From assembly GCA_030615175.1 (NCBI GenBank), contig JAUWZX010000002.1, positions 1 through 64,000 of the forward strand: a stretch of DNA of 64,000 bases, given 5' to 3'. Positions within the stretch are counted from its first letter, which is position 1. Every line of letters begins with the position of its first letter. Positions 1 through 6,414 of the stretch are shown here, piece after piece. A program made the translations under genes and the position numbers. The stretch is from Candidatus Parvarchaeota archaeon (GTDB taxonomy: Archaea; Nanobdellota; Nanobdellia; WJKC01). The notes below the pieces were generated by a model. The model did not search any database. It saw only the letters and a list, made by a program, of their open reading frames with translations, and was not told where the DNA came from.

Positions 1-195
1 AGCCCTAGGAGAAGACAAAAACAACTGAATAGCCATCGCTAAAACCGCAGCAACACTTAAAGCAGACAACTCATGAGAATAAGCCATCATGAACTCTTGA
101 ACAGCAGAATCAGGCTCCCAATACTGATAATAATACTGAGCAAAAACAACACTACAAACAAAAAAACAAAGAAACAAAACTAACACCCTTCTCAT
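1..195 (-). CDS. Partial secreted or membrane protein (5' end only)
   Basis: An open frame of 65 codons starts at ATG 195 and runs off the left edge without a stop. The first residues (MRR) are basic, followed by a hydrophobic run to about residue 18 and a VFA-Q junction that looks like a signal peptidase site. A second hydrophobic stretch lies at about residues 45-60, so this may be membrane-bound rather than freely secreted. Codons are read divergently from the HAD-like gene at 285. The family cannot be named from this fragment. Confidence 0.55.
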   Translation of the reverse strand, partial: MRRVLVLFLCFFVCSVVFAQYYYQYWEPDSAVQEFMMAYSHELSALSVAAVLAMAIQLFLSSPRA

Positions 196-284
196 AATAA
201 TTAAATATACTTACCTGATATTTAATAAATGTTCTCCTTACACGTAAAGAGTTATAAGAAATAAATGCATTAGTAATTAATCTA

Positions 285-980
285 ATGACTGACTTACTTG
301 AAACAGAAGCAGTAATATTTGATTCAAGCGTGCTCCTAAAATTAGACATTAAAGGAATGAGGAGTAAAATGAAGGAAATAATCAAGAATCATGCAGATCA
401 TAAAAGAGTAATGGGGAACTACGTTAAAGCATTCAAGCAATACCAGAAAGGAATAATAAAGAATGATATTAAATTCTTCAAAGAAGTATTCAAAGGGTTA
501 AGAATGCCGCAGAGAAAAATTAAGAACTTAATAATAAGGCATGATAATTGGCGCAAGAAGTACGTGAAATTAAATCCTCACGCCAAGAAAGTGATTAATA
601 TTTTATCAAAGGATTACAGACTGGGATTAATAAGTAATATGCCGAAGAAATGGTTTAATAATGACACTCGAATGACAGGACTTAATCATAAAAGAATACT
701 TCAAAGTGAAATCTTCTCGCAGGAAGCGGGCATACCAAAACCGGATATCAGGATATTCAAGAGATCGATAAGGGAATTATTCACAGACCCTGAACGGTGC
801 GCTTACGTGACAAATCATTTAAGTGAAGTGAAAGGGGCTGGAATGGCAGGCATGCAAGTAATATTTATTGGTGAAAGACAAGCAGGTGATTACACAATCA
901 AGAACTTAGGTGAATTAATAGACTTATTCATCACTCCAGATGTTACAGAACCACAGGAAGTAAAAGTAAGGGATAAGTAA
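285..980 (+). CDS. HAD-like protein with degenerate catalytic motifs
   Basis: The 231-aa protein has the layout of a haloacid dehalogenase superfamily hydrolase: a motif I-like strand near residue 10 (IFDSS), a motif II strand (LISN, about 115), the motif III lysine in GIPKPD (about 150) and a final strand where motif IV should be. HAD enzymes need Asp-x-Asp in motif I and acidic residues in motif IV. Here the second Asp of motif I is Ser15, and motif IV reads YVTNHLSEV with no Asp. That suggests a non-catalytic, perhaps binding, role; weak activity cannot be excluded. It lies just upstream of two tRNA genes, in the same direction. Confidence 0.65.
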   Translation: MTDLLETEAVIFDSSVLLKLDIKGMRSKMKEIIKNHADHKRVMGNYVKAFKQYQKGIIKNDIKFFKEVFKGLRMPQRKIKNLIIRHDNWRKKYVKLNPHAKKVINILSKDYRLGLISNMPKKWFNNDTRMTGLNHKRILQSEIFSQEAGIPKPDIRIFKRSIRELFTDPERCAYVTNHLSEVKGAGMAGMQVIFIGERQAGDYTIKNLGELIDLFITPDVTEPQEVKVRDK

Positions 981-1022
981 AAACTTAAAAACAATGATAA
1001 TTCTAATATTTAATTATTAGAT

Positions 1023-1094
1023 GGGCCGGTAGTTCAGTAGTAGAATACTCCCCTGGCTTGGGAGAGGTCCCGGGTGCGAATCCCGGCCGGTCCA
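1023..1094 (+). tRNA. tRNA-Ala (GGC)
   Basis: A full 72-nt cloverleaf folds: acceptor GGGCCGG/CCGGTCC with a G3:U70 pair, the alanine identity element, D stem GTTC/GAAT, anticodon stem CTCCC/GGGAG with loop CTGGCTT (anticodon GGC), T stem CCGGG/CCCGG and discriminator A. CCA is not encoded. Two usually invariant positions differ: the D loop AGTAGTA has A at position 18, and the T loop TGCGAAT has G at position 55. Position 37 is T, which is also uncommon. Confidence 0.93.
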
Positions 1095-1131
1095 TAAAAT
1101 TTATAATACTTTTAAATCTTAATCTTAGGTT

Positions 1132-1374
1132 ATGATTAATGGACTTGAAAAACAATTAATTAAAATGCCTGAAATAATGAAAAAGAAAACAATTCAGGAA
1201 GAAATAGAAGAAGTTCTTAAAAAAATGATAGAAAAAGGGGAGATGTTTTTAGACAAATATAAAGATATAAATAAAATTATTAAGAAAATGAGAGAAAATG
1301 GGGAGGAATATCTTAAAAAAAACACAGAGTACTGGGAGAATATTAAAGGAAAAGAAGAATATCCTAATTATTAA
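1132..1374 (+). CDS. Small charged helical hypothetical protein
   Basis: An 80-aa frame lies between two tRNA genes on the same strand. It is rich in Lys and Glu with heptad-like spacing of Ile, Leu and Met over residues 15-70, so it is probably one long helix or coiled coil. T/A-rich promoter-like sequence (tttataatacttttaaat) lies 15-35 bp before the ATG, in line with a leaderless transcript. No family is recognised. Confidence 0.5.
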   Translation: MINGLEKQLIKMPEIMKKKTIQEEIEEVLKKMIEKGEMFLDKYKDINKIIKKMRENGEEYLKKNTEYWENIKGKEEYPNY

Positions 1375-1417
1375 CAGAAAAATTAAAAAAGGAATAACCT
1401 TATTCTTAATACTTAGT

Positions 1418-1492
1418 GGGCCCGTAACTCAGTCTGGTCAGAGTGGCTGGCTCTTAACCAGTTAGTCGAGGGTTCAAATCCCTCCGGGCTCA
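1418..1492 (+). tRNA. tRNA-Lys (CTT)
   Basis: The 75-nt cloverleaf has acceptor GGGCCCG/CGGGCTC, D stem ACTC/GAGT with the normal GG in its loop, anticodon stem GCTGG/CCAGT with loop CTCTTAA (anticodon CTT), T stem GAGGG/CCCTC with loop TTCAAAT, and discriminator A. No CCA is encoded and no intron is seen. Its 3' end is 4 bp from the stop codon of the convergent gene at 1497. Confidence 0.95.
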
Positions 1493-1496
1493 CTTC

Positions 1497-1883
1497 TTAA
1501 ATAAATAATTTATCAATATCTTCTGAATTAGTAGGAGTAGGCATCTTTAACAGCATGTCAATGAAGTCCTCATTACAATGAGTGCCTAATGTGAATTCAA
1601 CCTTGTCTTTTTTTCTTTTAAAAGAGTAAAATTCCTCATCATTAGGGAATTCTTTTATTTTTATTTTAAAACCCAGTGACTTAAAACTATTCAAGTAATG
1701 CCTGCCAATTACTCTATCAACTGTCTTGCCAAAATTCAAGGAGCCAAACTCAAATATTATGAATTCCCATCCATTCCTTGCCAACGCCTCACTATTATTC
1801 TTCAAGTAATCTGACACCTTAGCTTTAAAGTAATCATTGTTTGGGAGTCTATTAATCCTGCCAATTATTGTACTTACTTTCAT
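1497..1883 (-). CDS. Hypothetical protein, 128 aa
   Basis: A mixed alpha/beta 128-aa protein with no signal peptide or membrane segment. The N-terminus looks helical (residues 1-35) and a hydrophobic strand WEFIIFEFGSL follows at about 39-49. It converges on tRNA-Lys, with its stop 4 bp from the tRNA end. Function is not recognised. Confidence 0.6.
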   Translation of the reverse strand: MKVSTIIGRINRLPNNDYFKAKVSDYLKNNSEALARNGWEFIIFEFGSLNFGKTVDRVIGRHYLNSFKSLGFKIKIKEFPNDEEFYSFKRKKDKVEFTLGTHCNEDFIDMLLKMPTPTNSEDIDKLFI

Positions 1884-1926
1884 AGAATTAAGTATTTAAA
1901 TTGCTCTTTTTAAGGTTTTATATTCT

Positions 1927-2109
1927 CTAGTTAGGAATGTTATGCGTCTTCTTATTCCAGGAGTACTTCCTTAACTTACTCGTCTTCCCGTAACCGCAAC
2001 TAGCACAATGCTTGCTGCGCTTGTGAAGTGAGTGCTTACCGCACCTGCGGCAGATTATATGCGATTTGCCTCTGCTGTGCTTGCCCTTGCTTGGAGTTCC
2101 TTTACTCAT
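1927..2109 (-). CDS. rpl37e: Ribosomal protein L37e
   Basis: A 60-aa zinc-ribbon protein of the large subunit. It opens with [12 protein letters not shown], the family's typical start, and carries CRRCG (about 20-24) and CASCGYG (about 35-41), the two halves of the Zn site. The rest is basic, as expected for an rRNA-binding protein. An upstream in-frame GTG at 2115 is possible, but ATG 2109 gives the canonical N-terminus. It follows the LSm gene by 2 bp; the LSm-L37e pair is a common archaeal operon. Confidence 0.95.
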   Translation of the reverse strand: MSKGTPSKGKHSRGKSHIICRRCGKHSLHKRSKHCASCGYGKTSKLRKYSWNKKTHNIPN

Positions 2110-2111
2110 CT

Positions 2112-2345
2112 TCACTCAGCTGCACTGCTTATAAGAATTATCGTGTCGCCTCTAACGAACAGCCTGCCGAGTTTACGCTTAACCTCGCCATTAACTATTT
2201 GCTCAGCAGACCCTAATACCACGTTAATGTGAATGTCAAATGCTTCCAGTAAGCCATTAAATTTAGTGCCATTCTTTAACTCTATGAGAACCCTCTTACC
2301 CTTAGCCTCATTCAAAGCATCCAAAGGTCTCTGTATCTCAGCCAT
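2112..2345 (-). CDS. lsm: LSm / Sm-like archaeal protein
   Basis: A 77-aa Sm-fold protein that forms a heptameric ring binding U-rich RNA. The start [11 protein letters not shown] is preferred over a longer frame from 2399 because archaeal LSm proteins begin this way. Sm1 is visible as [30 protein letters not shown] (split here: residues about 15-43), and Sm2 ends with [10 protein letters not shown] (about 62-71). Directly followed by rpl37e. Confidence 0.93.
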   Translation of the reverse strand: MAEIQRPLDALNEAKGKRVLIELKNGTKFNGLLEAFDIHINVVLGSAEQIVNGEVKRKLGRLFVRGDTIILISSAAE

Positions 2346-2434
2346 AATTAATGAAGCAAAACTTAACATATTTAAAAAGTTATTGGTGTTCAGTCCCAAA
2401 ATCCTTAAAAACAGAAATTGTATGAAAATGCAAC

Positions 2435-2728
2435 ATGATTCCGGAGAATTTAATACTTGGATTAGGGAGCAGGCTTAATATAAGGATTTTAAAATCATTA
2501 ACAGATAACTTGGATAAAGAATTAACTATAAAAGGCACAGCAAAAGATTTAAAAATTGACTATTCAACAGCATTCAGGCATTTAGAAAAATTATGCGACG
2601 CTGGATACTTAACATTTGATTATGAAAATAGTGAATTAAAAGCCATAAAAACATATTATTTAAAGGATGAAATAAAAGATAATGAAAAATTAATTGATTT
2701 CATACAAAGCATTGAACTCTATAAGTAA
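2435..2728 (+). CDS. Winged-helix DNA-binding protein
   Basis: A 97-aa single-domain protein with an ArsR/MarR-like winged helix-turn-helix: helix at 13-25 (RLNIRILKSL), then KGTAKDLKIDYSTAFRHLEKLCDAGYL (split: residues about 33-59), the recognition helix being STAFRHLEKL. A charged tail follows and no effector domain is visible. Likely a small transcription regulator. It is divergent from lsm and lies upstream of S8e, which has its own promoter, so the target is unknown. Confidence 0.7.
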   Translation: MIPENLILGLGSRLNIRILKSLTDNLDKELTIKGTAKDLKIDYSTAFRHLEKLCDAGYLTFDYENSELKAIKTYYLKDEIKDNEKLIDFIQSIELYK

Positions 2729-2740
2729 GACACCAATAAT

Positions 2741-2748
2741 TTTATAAA
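2741..2748 (+). promoter_or_regulatory. TATA box of the S8e gene
   Basis: TTTATAAA lies 25-32 bp upstream of ATG 2773, so transcription would start at or within a few bases of the start codon (leaderless mRNA). Confidence 0.65.
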
Positions 2749-2772
2749 CCCTTGCCAAATTCTTCTTGTTTT

Positions 2773-3315
2773 ATGAGTATCTGGACAGGAGGCTCTAAGA
2801 GGAAGCCGAGCGGCGGCAGGTATCACAGAAGCATTCCTAAAAAGAAAGCATTGTTAGGCAGGATTCCAAGCCTTACAAGAGCTTCAAATAAAAGAGTTAT
2901 TAAGAAGATAAGAACTAAAGGTGGAGGAAGGAAGAACAGTGCAGTCCAGTTAAAAGAAGTTAATGTTTATGATCCTAAGAAGAAGAAAACAGTTAAAGCA
3001 GTTATTCAGGACGTGTTAGAGAATAAGGCTTCAAGGCATTACGTGCGCATGAACGTCATAACAAAAGGTGCTATTCTAAAAACTAATCTCGGACCAGTAA
3101 AAGTTACTAACCGGCCTGGACAGGACGGAATTGCCAATGCAGTATTCACTGAATATAAAGAAGAAGTGAAAACTACAAAGATTAAGAAAGCAAAGATGAG
3201 GAAGAAGAAAGCTCACAGGGACAGGAAGGTAAAGAAAGTCAAGGTTAAGAGAGAGCCATTAACTAAGAAAGTAATTAAAACAGTTACGAAAGTAGTTGCT
3301 GGCAAAAAGAAATAA
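2773..3315 (+). CDS. rps8e: Ribosomal protein S8e with a long basic tail
   Basis: Small-subunit protein S8e. The conserved beginning MSIWTGGSKRKPSGGR marks ATG 2773; an upstream in-frame start at 2752 would add seven non-conserved residues and overlap the promoter. The domain runs to about residue 125 and includes RVIKKIRTKGGGRKN and NRPGQDGIANAVFTEY. Archaeal S8e is usually about 125-130 aa, but this one is 180 aa with a C-terminal lysine-rich extension of about 50 residues. Confidence 0.93.
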   Translation: MSIWTGGSKRKPSGGRYHRSIPKKKALLGRIPSLTRASNKRVIKKIRTKGGGRKNSAVQLKEVNVYDPKKKKTVKAVIQDVLENKASRHYVRMNVITKGAILKTNLGPVKVTNRPGQDGIANAVFTEYKEEVKTTKIKKAKMRKKKAHRDRKVKKVKVKREPLTKKVIKTVTKVVAGKKK

Positions 3316-3389
3316 ACATTATGATACAATAATTCTTATATTATAATTCTTAATTGATAACTATTATTATGAATGGAGCTGAATAAAAA

Positions 3390-3815
3390 ATGGCACTGGA
3401 TTTGTTGTATGATAAGTTTAAACCTGTTACAGTCTTTGTGCAGGATCACTTTGAGAAGATTTGGAAAATTAATTTGTTGAATGATGATAGAGTGGAGTTA
3501 ACTTATTATGTTAATGCACAAGAGAGCTTGGATGATAAAAAAGTTGAAAGTTTTTTCTCAGCTTGTAACAGTGTTGTAAAAGGACTTGAGCATAATGTTG
3601 ATACAACTGATTTTCCTTATAAGAATTTTTTTGGAGGAGGTGGGAAAAAGAAAAGTAAAAAAAGCAAATATGACATAAAACTCCCCACTCATCTTAAAGA
3701 AGTAGATAATAAAATAAAAACCTTAGAGAAAGAATTGGAAAAAGTCAGACAAGAACAAAAATTAATAGCAAGAAACAATGATTACTCAATAGAACTACAC
3801 ATAAGCGTGTATTAA
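3390..3815 (+). CDS. Hypothetical protein with C-terminal coiled coil
   Basis: A 141-aa protein with an alpha/beta N-terminal part (1-75), a flexible GGGGKKKSKKSK linker at about 82-93, and a coiled-coil stretch at about 105-125 (DNKIKTLEKELEKV). No family recognised and no signal peptide. It stands alone between S8e and a convergent methyltransferase-like gene. Confidence 0.6.
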   Translation: MALDLLYDKFKPVTVFVQDHFEKIWKINLLNDDRVELTYYVNAQESLDDKKVESFFSACNSVVKGLEHNVDTTDFPYKNFFGGGGKKKSKKSKYDIKLPTHLKEVDNKIKTLEKELEKVRQEQKLIARNNDYSIELHISVY

Positions 3816-3910
3816 AAAATTTCAAAGTTAATCAGGTGGGCGAACAACACCTTTGAGAAGGGTGGGGGTGTGTTATTACTAATTATTCAGACGCAGAAAG
3901 AAGAAGTAAT

Positions 3911-4540
3911 TTAAAAGAATCCTATTAATATGTAATAATCCTTTTTATCACAAGCAGCGCCAAAACCATCACTAGTGCAGGGATGCTTATTCTCTTCATT
4001 TACTATTATTTCACATCCTAATTTCTTCATTATCTCCAGAGCCCTTAGGAATTCATCATCCCTTAATAAAGTTAATAATAACATTGCATTCTCTCTTGCG
4101 TAATCCTTTATACTAAGAAATATTTTGTACCACTCATCATCATTAGTGACTGGCTTATAATAAGTATGATTTAAAGAATAATGATAACAATAAGGCATCG
4201 GAATATTCCCAGAACCACCAGGGCTTAATGGAACATTTCGTCCCATAATTATATCAAATAAATCATCGCTTGATAGAATATCATTTAATTTGTTTAATTC
4301 CCCTCTTACAAATGACTTCCTTCCTAACTTTTCTGCTCGCACCTCAGCTGTATGGCAATTATCAATACTAATTAATTCCTTTGGCTTAAAGTACTCATAT
4401 AATACGGGCTCTTCATTTATTAAGCCACAGCAGATATTCAATATCCATGAATTATAATAATCCCCTTTATTAGGAATATAGTACTCCAGTAACTTCCTAA
4501 AGTCCCCCGCATCCTTTTTTAATAACTCGCTCCAGTGCAT
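3911..4540 (-). CDS. Putative class I SAM-dependent methyltransferase
   Basis: A 209-aa protein with a Rossmann methyltransferase outline. ILNICCGLINE (about 33-43) sits where the glycine-rich motif I strand and loop would be, LISID (about 56-60) matches motif II with its terminal acidic residue, and FDIIMGRNVPLSP (about 95-107) resembles motif IV. The glycine loop is poor (CCGLIN), so SAM binding is inferred and the substrate is unknown. Transcribed alone, divergent from the zincin-like gene. Confidence 0.5.
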   Translation of the reverse strand: MHWSELLKKDAGDFRKLLEYYIPNKGDYYNSWILNICCGLINEEPVLYEYFKPKELISIDNCHTAEVRAEKLGRKSFVRGELNKLNDILSSDDLFDIIMGRNVPLSPGGSGNIPMPYCYHYSLNHTYYKPVTNDDEWYKIFLSIKDYARENAMLLLTLLRDDEFLRALEIMKKLGCEIIVNEENKHPCTSDGFGAACDKKDYYILIGFF

Positions 4541-4596
4541 GACTTATCGTCATAGTAATTAACACTTATAAAATTATTGTAAAAAAGAGATACATA

Positions 4597-4628
4597 TTAT
4601 CCACAATCGCGTACATGATATTCTTCCT
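4597..4628. repeat. 32-bp direct repeat, left copy
   Basis: These 32 bp are identical to 5364-5395 in the same orientation; the core includes CCACAATCGCGTACATGATA. The two copies bracket the zincin-like gene at 4692-5318. Read in one frame, both encode IHNRVHDILP followed by diverged charged residues. Confidence 0.9.
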
Positions 4629-4691
4629 GTTCCTCAGGAGGAGAGAGAAAAAGTAAAAATGTTTATAAGTATAAAAAATTAGTTTCAGCTT

Positions 4692-5318
4692 ATGCCAAGT
4701 CTAGATCAGATTATTATTGATGAAGATATTGAAAGAAAGGACACTGCTTATGATAATCCTAAGAAGTTTTTTGTCCAAACTTTTGGTTTTAACGACGTAA
4801 AAGAAGGAGAAGTTATTTTCTGGCACAAACCTCAATACGCCTTACATGTTGGTCTTCCAGAAGAATCTTGTTGGGGGCTTGATGTTGATAAAAGGGTTTC
4901 AAAAAAAGCTTTTGGCTCCACATGTGGAATTTATTCTATTATAGAAAAGATTGTCATAATTCCCATACGTAAGTCAAAAAAATATTCCAGTAGCGAAATG
5001 CATGAGTTGGCCCATAAAGCATATTATTTTCGTTTGGAGCCCATTGTTAAAACCATTCTGGAAAAATATCCAATGGATCTTCGCAACATATCAGAAACTG
5101 CTACAGCCATCGTGGATGGTAACAGTGCTTGTTTTCTCTTCAATAATGGACTATGTTACAAACTGTACCTTATTGATGAATTATTAAATCATAACAGAAA
5201 TGCATTTTTTAACATAATTTCTGATTTTAATTCTAAAAAAGATGCTGAAGTTTATTTGAAGACAAAAAAACCATCCCTCAGTCAAAAAATCAAAGCCAGG
5301 TTTAGAGGAACGCTTTAA
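4692..5318 (+). CDS. Zincin-like putative metalloprotease
   Basis: A 208-aa protein with MHELAHKAYYF, where residues 104-108 form the HExxH zinc-protease signature. A possible third ligand is Glu135 in SETATAIVDG, 27 residues downstream, which would fit a gluzincin-like arrangement. No signal peptide is visible, so it would act in the cytoplasm. HExxH alone can occur by chance, so the activity is inferred. The gene lies between two identical 32-bp direct repeats, which suggests it arrived or was duplicated as a unit. Confidence 0.5.
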   Translation: MPSLDQIIIDEDIERKDTAYDNPKKFFVQTFGFNDVKEGEVIFWHKPQYALHVGLPEESCWGLDVDKRVSKKAFGSTCGIYSIIEKIVIIPIRKSKKYSSSEMHELAHKAYYFRLEPIVKTILEKYPMDLRNISETATAIVDGNSACFLFNNGLCYKLYLIDELLNHNRNAFFNIISDFNSKKDAEVYLKTKKPSLSQKIKARFRGTL

Positions 5319-5363
5319 ACACTAGAATTAATCAATAGAAAAGAATACGAAATATGATATATT

Positions 5364-5395
5364 TTATCCACAATCGCGTACATGATATTCTTCCT
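5364..5395. repeat. 32-bp direct repeat, right copy
   Basis: Identical to 4597-4628 and in the same orientation, 767 bp further on. It lies between the zincin-like gene and the convergent gene at 5451. A frame beginning at ATG 5354 runs through it, but that frame is antisense to the 5451-5873 gene and is probably not expressed. Confidence 0.9.
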
Positions 5396-5450
5396 ATTCA
5401 GAAGAAGGAAAAAGAAATAGTCACTACAAAGAATAAAGGGTTAGGATTTA

Positions 5451-5873
5451 TCAGCGGTATATTCTGTTTGAGACTTTTTTTGGTATTGTTTTATGAACTT
5501 CAAGGTCTATTTTTATACGTTGGCTTATCCCATCTTTTAATAATTCCAAGCCTTTAATTATACTATTATATTCTGGCAGTTCCTCTAATTGTTTAACTTC
5601 TTCTTTGATTATATTGAATTCCTTATCAATTTGTTCATCACTGGCCATGAAACGCCTGTACACGTGATCAAGTACTGAAAACCGTTGCAGTAAGAGTACA
5701 GACTTCATTTTCATATCAAGTCCTGATCCAATATCACCATTATTAACGTAATTAATTCTGTTTTCTTCATACTTATTCATCTTAAGGGCTAATTCTACAA
5801 TGTTGTGAGTATAATCATTTAGTAACTTAAAGTGAGAATCATTTTTTAATAAGTCGCGCAACCCTTCAACCAT
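5451..5873 (-). CDS. Hypothetical helical protein, 140 aa
   Basis: A mostly helical 140-aa protein, with a possible coiled coil over residues 80-115 (EFNIIKEEVKQLEEL). No signal peptide, motif or family recognised. It has its own start 88 bp from the T-rich terminator of the next gene on the same strand. Confidence 0.55.
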   Translation of the reverse strand: MVEGLRDLLKNDSHFKLLNDYTHNIVELALKMNKYEENRINYVNNGDIGSGLDMKMKSVLLLQRFSVLDHVYRRFMASDEQIDKEFNIIKEEVKQLEELPEYNSIIKGLELLKDGISQRIKIDLEVHKTIPKKVSNRIYR

Positions 5874-5936
5874 TAAATATTAATTATTAAAAGAATATTT
5901 ATAAAGTTATGGTGGCAGTAACTGGCAAAAAGAAAT

Positions 5937-5954
5937 AAAATAAAAAAAAAATAA
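5937..5954 (-). terminator. T-rich terminator after the surface lipoprotein gene
   Basis: Immediately downstream of the 5962 stop codon, the minus strand carries a run of ten T residues inside a longer T-rich tract. Oligo-T is the usual archaeal termination signal. It would end the two-gene transcript 9248 to 5962. Confidence 0.6.
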
Positions 5955-5961
5955 GAAAGTT

Positions 5962-6414
5962 TTAAATCGTGCTTGTTTCAACGCCTTCCAGTGGATTAAG
6001 CAATGAACCCAGGTCTCCGAATTCGCCAAGACCCATTCCCTCAGTTGAAGTATCCATATCTCCTAAGTCAGTCTCGTCAGTGCCTAGTTCAGCGCTTGTT
6101 TCTAACGCTTCACCAAGTAAATTACCTAGTTCGCAGTCCGTTGTCTGGCATGTAAATGTTCCGTCACCGTCATCATCGCACCAGTATAGACTAGCACCAG
6201 TGCAAGTTGCTTCATCATTGCAGAGCACTAAGTGGCTTGAATCACAAACAGTGCACTCAGTTTCCTGACAGTTAAATGTTCCGTTACCGTCATCATCGCA
6301 CCAGTAATAATTTGCTCCTGTACACGCTGCTTCAGTGGTTATGTCTGCTGGTTGTAATGCGCAGCCCGCTAATAACACGACTGTCATTAAACCAATTATT
6401 AAAGTCTTCTTCAT
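5962..6414 (-). CDS. Lipoprotein with duplicated CDDDGxGTFxC repeat
   Basis: A 150-aa exported protein. The N-terminus is a lipoprotein signal (MKKTLIIGLMTVVLLAGC) with Cys18 as the lipidation site. Two copies of a repeat of about 25 residues follow, each with CTGA/CTGAS, YWCDDDG and GTFxCQxT; the D-D-D-G segment resembles calcium-binding loops. The C-terminal half is acidic and rich in Gly, Leu and Glu. Its ATG overlaps the stop of the large surface protein by 4 bp (ATGA), so the two are translationally coupled and probably act together at the surface. Confidence 0.7.
   Translation of the reverse strand: MKKTLIIGLMTVVLLAGCALQPADITTEAACTGANYYWCDDDGNGTFNCQETECTVCDSSHLVLCNDEATCTGASLYWCDDDGDGTFTCQTTDCELGNLLGEALETSAELGTDETDLGDMDTSTEGMGLGEFGDLGSLLNPLEGVETSTI

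Noticed and set aside
3816-3910. Stem-loop around GGTGGGCGAACAACACC
   Set aside because: Pairing is imperfect and short; not distinguishable from chance.
5354-5557. Plus-strand frame of 67 codons beginning in the right 32-bp repeat
   Set aside because: It overlaps the better 5451-5873 gene on the other strand, has a poor composition after the repeat and no recognisable domain.
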